A stretch of DNA of 9,262 bases, from positions 1-9,262 of the forward strand of contig JAIFMA010000059.1 in the NCBI GenBank assembly GCA_020048795.1. The letters run 5' to 3'. Source of the DNA: Rhodoferax sp. (GTDB taxonomy: Bacteria > Pseudomonadota > Gammaproteobacteria > Burkholderiales > Burkholderiaceae_C). The translations under genes were made by a program, and so were the position numbers. Shown piece by piece: positions 1 to 6,348 of the stretch (its first letter is position 1; every line of letters begins with the position of its first letter). The notes under the pieces were generated by a model. It was not told where the DNA came from, ran no database searches, and was given only the letters and a program-made list of their open reading frames with translations.

Positions 1-492
1 GCCTTTGACGCACTGGCACCGCTGCGTTACAAATACGCCTTCACCGAATTCCAGGCGCTGTATTTCAAGGGCCTGGCCGAAAACAGCAGCAGCTGGTCGG
101 CAGCCTACGAAACGGCCAAAACCAGATACCGTGAGTCGCGCGCTCAGGTCTTGCGCAATATCGGCAGCAACCTGCAGGCAGCACCCCAGGTCATGCTGCT
201 GATGGAGCAAAAAGCCATGACCGATGCGTTCATGAGCTTTGTTGTGGCTGTTCCCTACGCGCTGGCATCGAACGAAGTGGCGCTGTACCAGTCGGCCGCA
301 CGTGATTACGAGCTACGCCAATACACCGCCGGTCTGGATTACAAGAATGCCAAAGGTCGCAGTGGCAAGGTGGGCCGGGATCTGGCGGACTGCCTGCAAG
401 CCACGCTGCAAGTCAACCTGACCCTGTCCAACACGGCAAGGTGGGCCGGGATCTGGCGGACTGCCTGCAAGCCACGCTGCAAGTCAACCTGA
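1..492 (+). CDS. N-terminal visible segment of the large multidomain gene (frame 1), ends prematurely in the 71-bp duplication
   Basis: Frame 1 is open from base 1 and ends at 490-492, inside the second copy of the 71-bp duplication. The encoded stretch is mostly helical and rich in Ala, Gln, Tyr and Arg (for example LYFKGLAENSSSWSAAYETA), and it contains AMTDAFMSFVVAVPYALASN, a moderately hydrophobic stretch. The last ~19 residues (after LTLSNT) are wrong-frame sequence. Without the duplication this frame continues directly into NTQPKTGTDINANVR of the next segment. I cannot assign a family. An internal ATG at 151 exists but has no special claim to be a start, because the frame is open upstream of it. 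Confidence 0.6.
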   Translation, partial: AFDALAPLRYKYAFTEFQALYFKGLAENSSSWSAAYETAKTRYRESRAQVLRNIGSNLQAAPQVMLLMEQKAMTDAFMSFVVAVPYALASNEVALYQSAARDYELRQYTAGLDYKNAKGRSGKVGRDLADCLQATLQVNLTLSNTARWAGIWRTACKPRCKST

Positions 493-505
493 CCCTGTCC
501 AACAC
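364..505 (+). repeat. Perfect 71-bp tandem duplication inside the large gene
   Basis: Bases 364-434 and 435-505 are identical over 71 bp, both beginning ggcaaggtgggccgggat and ending ctgaccctgtccaacac. Because 71 is not a multiple of three the second copy is read in a different frame, producing the stop at 490-492. Excising either copy joins GRSGKVGRDLADCLQATLQ to VNLTLSNTQPKTGTDINAN in one continuous frame. The absence of any mismatch means the event is very recent or is an assembly artefact. Confidence 0.97.
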
Positions 506-3158
506 CCAGCCCAAGACAGGCACCGACATCAACGCCAACGTCCGGCTGGTCAAGGGCGAAACCCACGCCGATGTGGTCTGGGACTGGAAACTCGAGGGCG
601 GTCTGGTGAAAAAGAGTGCCAGCTCTGGCAGTCTGACAATGACAGTGAACGGCCCCGGCAAGGTCACCGCCCTGCTTCTTGACTGGTACAACCCCAACAC
701 CAGCCAGTACGGCAAGGTGCTGGCGCAGGCCAGCGCGGATGTGGTGCCCACCCCGGCATCAGACGACAAGGACAAGGACGGCAACAAAAATAAAGGGGAC
801 GACAAAGGCAACACAGCCAACGCAGGCACCCAACAAGCGCCTTCCTGCAGCTACGACTACACGGAGTGGGGCGAATGCAGCCGGGCCACCAAGAAGCAGA
901 CCCGCAGTGTGGTGTCCACCCGCCCGCAAGGATGCGTCGAAAAATCCAAGCCAGCGCTGGAGCAGGGCTGCACGCCACCACCCAGCGAAGAGGACAAGAA
1001 AAACAGTTACCTGAATTGCCTGTGCCGCTGTTCCTGCAACTGGGCTGGTCACATTGGTGTGTGGTACGACCCTGAGCAAAAAACCGAACCCGAATGCAAG
1101 AGCTCTGGACCCTGTATTGGCGGCATTGGTGCCTGGGGTTGTTCCAGCCGGCATTTTTTCAACTCGTCGGCCGAATGTGCCAAAGGCTGCTGGGAGGGTG
1201 CCTACGGCAAGGGCACATTTGACGCTGACAAGGCTAACAAGATCGCCAAGGAAGAAAACAAGAAGTACAAAAAGCCACCCACGGTCAAGATCAATGCGTC
1301 GAAAAACCCGGCTGACTTTGGTGACATCGTGACCCTGACGGCGCAGGCCAGCGAAGGTAGCGGCGGCTTTAAATGGAATTGGGGCGGTTGCGCCCAGGAT
1401 GCCAAGGACAACACTGCCAAAGTGCTGAACTCACGCAGTTGCCAGGCTTGTCAGGCCTCGGTCACAGTGACCGACTCTGATGGCGATTCGGCCTCAGATA
1501 GCCTGACCATCCAGTGCACCGCGCTCAAGGTCAAGTTGACCAAAGAAAGCCCCAAGGAAAACCGCCTGCCGGTGGGGTCCAGCGCCAAGTTTTTAGCCGA
1601 GGTGATGTCGGGCGCGCAGGCAGCATCGGGCAGCTTCTCTTACATCTGGGAGCGCAATCCGGATGCCATTTTTGGCGACCCCAAAAACCCGGCTTATGAA
1701 ACCAAAGGCGGAGCGCAATCGCGCAATACCGCCAGCTTTGGCAAGCTAGGGACCACTCCGGTCTGGGTCTCGGTACTCAAAGAGGTCGATGGCCGCAAAA
1801 TGACCATTGGCGAGTCCGAGCAGATTTTGATGGAAATCGTCAAACCCAAACTCACGCTCAGTGCTGAGCCCAAAGACGCGCTGGTCGGCCAGGAAATCAA
1901 GCTGACGGTGCAGGAAGAACCCAAGATGAGCGACGATCTGCTGTCGTTCTGGTGGGAAATCAGTGGCGAGGCCAACAACCCCGGCCCGGTCCCCAATGTG
2001 CCCAACAGCCGCGCTTACTCCTTCAAACCCAAGTCCGACAAGCCGGTGACCGTCACCGTACATGCCAAAGCCAAAGACGGTGGTGATGAACTGGGCGTTG
2101 AAAAGCTCACCTTGCAAGCCAAGAAACCGTCCATTGTTGTGACCGGACCGAAGATTGCCGGACCCGCGCCGATGATCTGGAAGGAAGGTGTTGGCCTGGT
2201 GTCGGTCGGCCAGCAAGTGGCCGAAGACCAGCGGGTCGAGTTTGCCGTGACGGTGACACCTGACCTGAAGCAGGAGTTGCGTTACCAATGGAGCGTCAAA
2301 CCCGAAGGCTGTAGCCTGAGCGCACCGGCCTCACGCGAGACCGGCATCACCTGCGCCAAGACCGGCGGCTATGCACTCACGGTGTCTGTGCGCAACAGCG
2401 ACGGTGCCGAACTGGGCACGGGCGAGGGCAGCCTGAACGTGAGCGTGTCGCAATCCGACATCAAGAAAGGCAAACAAAAAGAAGAAGCAGCCAAAAAACT
2501 CGAACAAGCACGCACGTTATGGAATCAAGGCAAGATCGACGAGGCACTGGCCCTGTTGACGACGGTGGCCAACGCTGAGCCGCAACTGGCAGCGCCGGTG
2601 ACGAACCAGTTTGGCCAGGGCCTGAAGAAGCTGGGTAGCGACGCGCTGCTGGCGCTAGACCCGACCACAGCCGTCAAGCGCCTTGAGCAAGCGTTGAAGT
2701 TGCTTCCTGGTGATGCGGAAATACGACAAAAGCTACAGCAAGCCCAGCAGTTGGCGCAACAACAAACCCAGTCACTTCAGTTTCTGGAGGCCACCAAAGC
2801 CAATCTGGCACGCGGTGTACCGAAGCCGCTTTTGCGCCGACCGATGCACGCCGTGCCGGATTTGCCGCCCTGGCCGCCAGCGTGCAGCAAAAACAGGTGC
2901 AAGCACAGCAACAGGCCGCTGCCTGTGAAATCAAGTGGACCGAGGGCAAAGCCTTGTATGACGCACGCAAAATGCCCGAGGCGCTGGCCAAGTTCAAGGA
3001 AAACCTGGTCTGCGCGCCAGGCCGTCCCGAACGCCAGGCCTATGTCGGACAGTTGGAGCAGGCCATCAAGGCGCAACAAAACCAACAGCTTGCTGCCAAG
3101 CGCCTGCGCGACGAAGGTGCCGCCCTGCAGGCGCAAAACAAGCTGCCGGAGGCGCTGA
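441..3158 (+). CDS. Central segment of the large multidomain gene: TSP1-like, Cys-rich and Ig/PKD-like domains (frame 0)
   Basis: This is the longest open stretch (905 codons from a GTG inside the duplication, so that start is an artefact of the frameshift). It encodes a charged linker DDKDKDGNKNKGDDKG, then a TSP1-like module beginning CSYDYTEWGECSRATKKQT and ending EQGC. A segment with nine Cys, including CLCRCSC, follows. Next come about four beta-rich Ig/PKD-like domains, each opening with a motif of the type PTVKINAS, LKVKLTKES, PKLTLSAEP or SIVVTGPK, and carrying a Trp such as FKWNWGG, FWWEIS or YQWSVKP. From about 2458 it becomes helical (KEEAAKKLEQARTLWNQGKI), the first TPR-like unit. 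Real coding ends near 2816; the last ~110 codons to 3158 are wrong-frame (Pro/Arg/Lys-rich) sequence. Ig-like modules of this sort usually act as spacers or adhesion surfaces; that role here is inference. Confidence 0.65.
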   Translation: MGRDLADCLQATLQVNLTLSNTQPKTGTDINANVRLVKGETHADVVWDWKLEGGLVKKSASSGSLTMTVNGPGKVTALLLDWYNPNTSQYGKVLAQASADVVPTPASDDKDKDGNKNKGDDKGNTANAGTQQAPSCSYDYTEWGECSRATKKQTRSVVSTRPQGCVEKSKPALEQGCTPPPSEEDKKNSYLNCLCRCSCNWAGHIGVWYDPEQKTEPECKSSGPCIGGIGAWGCSSRHFFNSSAECAKGCWEGAYGKGTFDADKANKIAKEENKKYKKPPTVKINASKNPADFGDIVTLTAQASEGSGGFKWNWGGCAQDAKDNTAKVLNSRSCQACQASVTVTDSDGDSASDSLTIQCTALKVKLTKESPKENRLPVGSSAKFLAEVMSGAQAASGSFSYIWERNPDAIFGDPKNPAYETKGGAQSRNTASFGKLGTTPVWVSVLKEVDGRKMTIGESEQILMEIVKPKLTLSAEPKDALVGQEIKLTVQEEPKMSDDLLSFWWEISGEANNPGPVPNVPNSRAYSFKPKSDKPVTVTVHAKAKDGGDELGVEKLTLQAKKPSIVVTGPKIAGPAPMIWKEGVGLVSVGQQVAEDQRVEFAVTVTPDLKQELRYQWSVKPEGCSLSAPASRETGITCAKTGGYALTVSVRNSDGAELGTGEGSLNVSVSQSDIKKGKQKEEAAKKLEQARTLWNQGKIDEALALLTTVANAEPQLAAPVTNQFGQGLKKLGSDALLALDPTTAVKRLEQALKLLPGDAEIRQKLQQAQQLAQQQTQSLQFLEATKANLARGVPKPLLRRPMHAVPDLPPWPPACSKNRCKHSNRPLPVKSSGPRAKPCMTHAKCPRRWPSSRKTWSARQAVPNARPMSDSWSRPSRRNKTNSLLPSACATKVPPCRRKTSCRRR

Positions 3159-3427
3159 CCAAGTACCGCGAAAGTCTCAAGCTGTTGCCTGATCCAGCAC
3201 TGGCCCAGCACATACAGACACTGGAGCGTCAGCTACAGGAAACGCAGCAAAAGGCAGCACGCGCGCAGCAGTTGCGCACCGAGGGCGAGACCTTGCAACG
3301 GCAAAACCGTTTGCCACAAGCCATTGCCAAGTACCGCGAAAGCCTGACCCTGGTGCCAGATCGAAATCTCGAGCAGCACATCCAGACCTTGGAGCGCCAG
3401 GCGCAGGCGCTTGCGCGCCGAAGGTGA
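2882..3427 (+). CDS. TPR-like helical repeat segment of the large multidomain gene (frame 2)
   Basis: Frame 2 takes over the protein from about 2819 (TEAAFAPTDARRAGF, upstream of the first GTG at 2882) and runs to a premature stop at 3425-3427. It encodes helical units with a TPR-like pattern: WTEGKALYDARKMPEALAKF, then LRDEGAALQAQNKLPEALTK (from 3104), then LRTEGETLQRQNRLPQAIAK (from 3272). Each unit is followed by YRESL.L.PD and HIQTLERQ. Units are separated by Gln/Ala-rich coiled-coil spacers. The units are close copies of each other at DNA level, for example the repeated gtaccgcgaaag. TPR-like arrays normally mediate protein-protein contact. The final residues ALARRR are wrong-frame; the next unit continues in frame 0. 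Confidence 0.6.
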   Translation: MQQKQVQAQQQAAACEIKWTEGKALYDARKMPEALAKFKENLVCAPGRPERQAYVGQLEQAIKAQQNQQLAAKRLRDEGAALQAQNKLPEALTKYRESLKLLPDPALAQHIQTLERQLQETQQKAARAQQLRTEGETLQRQNRLPQAIAKYRESLTLVPDRNLEQHIQTLERQAQALARRR

Positions 3428-3540
3428 AGCACTGCAACGCCAGAACCGCATCGCGGATGCCATAAGCAAATACCGCCAGAGTCTGGTGCTGGTGCCAGAT
3501 GCCGCCCTGCAAGCCCACATTGCGTCGCTAGAGCGGATTC
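3104..3540 (+). repeat. Imperfect tandem repeats encoding TPR-like units
   Basis: Three related coding units start at 3104 (LRDEGAALQAQNK), 3272 (LRTEGETLQRQNR) and 3411 (LRAEGEALQRQNR). Spacing is 168 bp, then 139 bp (138 without the extra base). Each ends in a version of L.L.PD...L..HI.(T/S)LER. The second and third units are the most alike, which suggests recent copying by unequal recombination or slippage. The third frameshift lies at the boundary between units two and three. Confidence 0.75.
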
Positions 3541-3974
3541 TGCAAACGCCGGTGGCCACGCCAGCGCAACCACACCCGGTGGTGCCACCCCCCTTCAGCA
3601 ATGAAGGACGTTCCTACACCGCCATTGAGCCGGTGCAACCGGTTATGCCTGCGCCCAACGCCAGATCCGGGGTGCTTTACGACAACGGCAACGTCAGTGG
3701 GGTCTATAACCTGCCCACGCGTCCAACCACCTTTAACCTGAACCGTCCAGCCACTTTGACCAGCATCGTCAACTACCACTGGAACGATGGCCGTGGCAAG
3801 CCGCATACCGGCAGTATTGCCCTGCGCGACTCAAGTGGTCACGCCTACTGGACCGCCATACCCAATATGCAGTTGCCCGCAGGGAGCTATACGGTGATCG
3901 ACTCTGATCCTGCCACCTGGTCGCAAAACAGCGGCTCCAATGGTGCCGGGCACACCCGCATTGAAGGGTTTTGA
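3411..3974 (+). CDS. C-terminal segment of the large multidomain gene: last TPR-like unit and DSDPATWSQN-type module (frame 0)
   Basis: The segment opens with LRAEGEALQRQNRIADAISK, the direct continuation of the upstream repeat series, and then YRQSLVLVPD. A Pro-rich linker (PVATPAQPHPVVPPPF) leads into a beta-rich module of ~105 residues. It contains SGVLYDNGNVSGVYNLPT, TSIVNYHWNDGRGKPHTGSI, a segment LPAGSYTVIDSDPATWSQNS and a final GAGHTRIEGF before the stop. From memory, the YHWNDG...GSI.L.D...LPAG.YTV.DSDPATWS.N..S.G.G pattern recurs at the C-terminus of many otherwise unrelated bacterial proteins; I know no established name or function for it. The TTG at 3411 is probably just the first codon after the frameshift, not a real start. 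The next feature downstream is a gene remnant, with no clear terminator between them. Confidence 0.65.
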   Translation: MRAEGEALQRQNRIADAISKYRQSLVLVPDAALQAHIASLERILQTPVATPAQPHPVVPPPFSNEGRSYTAIEPVQPVMPAPNARSGVLYDNGNVSGVYNLPTRPTTFNLNRPATLTSIVNYHWNDGRGKPHTGSIALRDSSGHAYWTAIPNMQLPAGSYTVIDSDPATWSQNSGSNGAGHTRIEGF

Positions 3975-4055
3975 GCACAGCACCACATGAAACATGCGGG
4001 TACCGAAACCCGGTGCTGGCAGCGGGGCAGCGCTGCTGGCGGCCCTGCCTGATCA

Positions 4056-4443
4056 ATGGTGCCACATCATTGGTCTACCGTACCGGTTGCGCTGCATGTC
4101 TGGCTTGGCCACAGCCGCGACGATGCCGGTGCGCTTGAAACGGTTGTCCACTGCGGTGGTGATACCGACACCGAGGGTGCCATCGTTGGTGCGTTGGTTG
4201 GGGCGCGGGTTGGCGAGGAGGGTATTCCTGCCCAGTGGCACGCCAAACTGTGGGAATGGCCACGAAGCACCCGTTGGCTCAAGGCCCTGGGCCGGTGTCT
4301 GGCGGACACGCGCCCCGAAACATGCTGGCGCGGCGCACCTCCCCTTGTGCATGTCAGGCCTGTTGGTGCACAACGTGGTTTTCATGTGCTGGATATTGGC
4401 ACATGAGTTTCGGCGCTTGCCCGTTGGCTCATTCCATTTCTAA
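4056..4443 (+). pseudogene. ADP-ribosylglycohydrolase family, C-terminal remnant with frameshift
   Basis: Family members remove ADP-ribose from modified proteins or small molecules using a binuclear Mg site. Here only the C-terminal third remains. Frame 0 from 4056 gives STVPVALHVWLGHSRDD, then HCGGDTDTEGAIVGALVGAR (the GGDTDT motif supplies metal ligands in the family), then GIPAQWHAKLWEWPRSTRW. Near the C-rich tract cctcccc (4338-4344) the coding switches to frame 1, where LLVHNVVFMCWILAHEFRRL matches the usual hydrophobic tail ending in LAHG-RRLLPP. The frame-1 stop taa (4441-4443) lies inside the 101-bp inverted-repeat element, so the last residues SFHF are contributed by that element. 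A frame-0 stop at 4050-4052 precedes the fragment, and the N-terminal metal-binding half is absent from 3975-4055, which holds no recognisable gene. I am confident of the family from GGDTDT and its surroundings; function is surely lost. Confidence 0.75.
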
Positions 4444-4531
4444 ATCATCCATGTCGTTGTTGCTTCGCCTTGTCGTGCGTCAGCACTGCCTGCGGCTTCG
4501 CGCCTAGACACAAATGATTTAGAAATGGAAT
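4431..4531. repeat. 101-bp element with perfect 18-bp terminal inverted repeats (MITE/REP-like hairpin)
   Basis: Bases 4431-4448 (attccatttctaaatcat) are the exact reverse complement of 4514-4531 (atgatttagaaatggaat), enclosing 65 bp. The AT-rich arms contrast with the GC-rich surroundings. The interior holds direct repeats gcttcgcc / gcttcgcgcc and a small hairpin gtgc-gtca-gcac. It encodes no protein. It sits between the convergent ADP-ribosylglycohydrolase remnant and the MCP gene, 51 bp past the MCP stop, so as RNA it would fold into a long stem and could end transcription from either side (inference). I see no clear target-site duplication. It could be a non-autonomous mobile element, a dispersed palindromic repeat, or a bidirectional terminator. 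Confidence 0.7.
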
Positions 4532-4533
4532 CA

Positions 4534-4554
4534 GGCCCGCAGTGGTTCAGGGCC
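4534..4554. other. Small GC-rich stem-loop downstream of the MCP gene
   Basis: ggccc (4534-4538) pairs with gggcc (4550-4554) around an 11-nt loop, 28 bp past the MCP stop on the minus strand. There is no T-tract after it in either direction, so it is not a classical intrinsic terminator. With the adjacent 101-bp hairpin it may help end MCP transcription. Confidence 0.3.
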
Positions 4555-4582
4555 GGCTTGAATGATTAAACGGTGTTGCTGG

Positions 4583-6320
4583 TCAAAAGCTGGTCCAATC
4601 CTCAGCCATCGCAGCCGCAGCCGGCTTGCGCATCGGTGCCCGGGCCATCGTCCTGGCCGTGACACCTGCCCCTTTGGGGCCATTGGCGAAGCGCTTTTCA
4701 AGGCCCTTGAACGGCGGTTTTTTGGTGGCCGACGAACGGCTCGCCAGCACGGCGACAGGTGCCGTACCGTGCGGCGCTGCGTCTGCGGCGGTCAGTTTGA
4801 ACACTGCCACCGTCTCGACCAGCTCGTTGGCCTGCGACATCAGACTGCTGGCCGCTGCTGCCATTTCTTCCACCAGCGCTGCGTTTTGCTGGGTTACCTG
4901 GTCCATCTGCATGACTGGCGGCACTGATCTGGCCCATGATGTCGGTGACACGTTTGATGGATGCCACCACTTCCTGCATGGTGGTGCCAGCTTGATCGAC
5001 TTGGCTGGTGCCTTGTGCCACCCGCTCGACACTGGCATTGATTAATGTCTTGATTTCCTTGGCGGCTGCGGCGCTGCGGCTCGCCAAGGCACGTACTTCA
5101 CTGGCCACCACGGCAAAACCACGCCCCTGCTCACCGGCGCGGGCGGCCTCCACGGCCGCGTTCAAGGCCAGAATATTGGTCTGAAAGGCAATGCCGTCAA
5201 TCACTTGAATAATGTCGGCAATTTTGCCCGACGCTTCATTGATGCCTTTCATGGTGACCACCACTTGCGACACCACCTCGCCGCCCTGGATGGCCACGCT
5301 GCTGGCATCCAGGGCGAGTTGGTTGGCTTGGGCGGCGTTGTCGGCGTTTTGTTTGACCGTTGCACTGAGCTGCTCCATCGATGCAGCCGTCTGCTCCAGT
5401 GCGCTGGCCTGGCTTTCGGTGCGGGCGCTCAGGTCCTGGTTGCCCTGGGCAATCTCGGCGCTGGCGGTGGCGACACCCTCAGAGCCCTGGCGCACGCTGG
5501 TGACCACTTGACTGAGCTTGTCTTGCATCAACTTGAGCTGCGCCATCAGGCTGATGGTGTCGCCTGGTCGCAGCGGGATGTGACCACACAAATCACCCGC
5601 GCCGATGCGGGTAGCCACCGCTGCGGCCTGGCCGGGTTCACCGCCGAGCTGGCGGTTCAGCGTGAGGACCGTGGTCACCCCAAGCACCCCGGCAATCAGC
5701 AGGCCGAGAAGAATCGACAGGGTAAAACCGAGCTTGGCCAGTTGGTAACGCGCTTGTGCCGCCGCATAGCCGTCATTGGCGACCTTGACCTGGTGGTCAC
5801 GGTACTCCCGCAAGGCCTTGACAGCGGCCTCACCTTCTTGACGACCGGCTTGCAGAAAAAAGGCCATGGTGGCCGGGCTAAAGTCGCCTGACGCAATCGC
5901 CTTGAGCACGGCATCGAGTTTGTCGCGCCAGGCCAGGCGGGTTTTCATGGTGGTTTCGAGCATCGCCAGCTCTTGCGGCGTGGTCTCAAGCGCCTGCATT
6001 TCCTTGAAGATCCGGTCGGCCTGAACCCGATTGGCAGCGATTGCATCGGTGTGTGCGGTGGTCGGATGAGTGTGGATCGAGGCCAGCGGGCTGTCGGGTG
6101 CATGTTGAAAGGCCAGCAGCACCTGCAAGCGGTTTTGCACCACTGTGTCGATCAATTCGTCAGCCTTCAAAGCCGATGCCATGGCCTCATCGTGCAAGGC
6201 GCGGATATCGTCGTTGGATCTGCTGATGCCCCACAAGCCGATGGTGCCAATGGCCACCAGCAACACCGACAAAAGGCCGACCATGAGGATCAGCCGGGTG
6301 GAAATTTTCAGGTGTTGCAT
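4583..6320 (-). pseudogene. Methyl-accepting chemotaxis protein, frameshifted by an apparent ~41-bp deletion
   Basis: Transmembrane chemoreceptor that would control CheA through CheW. Starting at ATG 6320 (AAAGGAG 10 bp upstream), it has TM1 at residues 9-31, a helical periplasmic sensor domain (about 32-195, four-helix-bundle-like), TM2 at 197-219, HAMP beginning LNRQLGGEP (221-229), and the conserved signalling tip with IDGIAFQTNILALNAAVEAA (374-393) and GEQGRGFAVVASEVRAL. The frame breaks after QISAAS (residue 469, base 4914). The alternative frame resumes at MQMDQVTQQNAALVEEMAAA (from 4912), so the usual EQ..GI.QVN.AV segment (~14 residues) is missing. A 41-bp deletion fits both the missing length and the frame change, and would give an intact protein of 592 residues. 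The restored C-terminus ends EDWTSF, matching the xWxxF tether for CheR/CheB. As read, translation instead runs on in the wrong frame to 4698. It lies 28 bp behind the receiver gene, probably one operon. A sequence error is possible. Confidence 0.85.
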
Positions 6321-6330
6321 CGTAGATTGC

Positions 6331-6337
6331 TCCTTTG
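6331..6337 (-). promoter_or_regulatory. Ribosome binding site of the MCP gene
   Basis: On the minus strand CAAAGGA followed by GC lies about 9-10 bp before ATG 6320. It decides the start at MQHLKISTRLILMVG over the upstream in-frame ATG at 6425, whose extra 35 residues would overlap the receiver gene and add a Pro/Arg-rich leader before the first membrane helix. Confidence 0.75.
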
Positions 6338-6348
6338 GTCGTAAAAAG

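Larger units (their letters stand above)
1..3974 (+). pseudogene. Large multidomain (TSP1-like / Ig-PKD-like / TPR-like) protein, 5'-truncated by the window, three frameshifts
   Basis: One gene is spread over three reading frames. Frame 1 is open from the first base, so the true start lies upstream. A perfect 71-bp duplication (364-434 = 435-505) moves the frame. A second shift sits near 2814-2822 and a third near 3407-3411. Deleting 71, 2 and 1 bases leaves 3900 nt, exactly 1300 codons with one stop at 3972-3974, and protein similarity between repeat units continues smoothly across the third junction. Domain order: helical N-terminal part (1-500), Asp/Lys linker (756-840), TSP1-like Cys module (846-971), Cys-rich segment (1017-1190), about four Ig/PKD-like beta domains (1278-2457), TPR-like helical repeats (2458-3540), Pro-rich linker, C-terminal module (3660-3974). 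The Cys content and beta domains suggest an exported or surface protein, but the signal peptide, if any, is outside the window. I do not recognise the full protein. Alternatives to a true pseudogene are sequencing or assembly errors. Confidence 0.8.

Noticed and set aside
1746..2288. 180-codon minus-strand open frame
   Set aside because: Antisense to the Ig-like domains of the large gene, without recognisable motifs.
2823..3158. Tail of the 905-codon frame after the second frameshift
   Set aside because: Composition changes to Pro/Arg/Lys/Ser-rich while frame 2 carries the TPR-like repeats, so this tail is not the real C-terminus.
3104..3540. CRISPR-like array
   Set aside because: The repeats are long, imperfect and in coding frame, encoding TPR-like units; there are no short identical repeats with unique spacers anywhere in the window.
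3975..4055. Terminator after the large gene (gcagcgctgc palindrome near 4030)
   Set aside because: A 10-bp self-complementary word with no loop and no T-tract; not a credible terminator.
4431..4531. Integron attC site
   Set aside because: The arms are AT-rich and lack the GTTRRRY / RYYYAAC core sites; no integrase or cassette array is visible.
5205..5891. 228-codon plus-strand open frame
   Set aside because: It is antisense to the MCP coding region, which has clear family motifs; GC-rich codon bias creates the open antisense frame.
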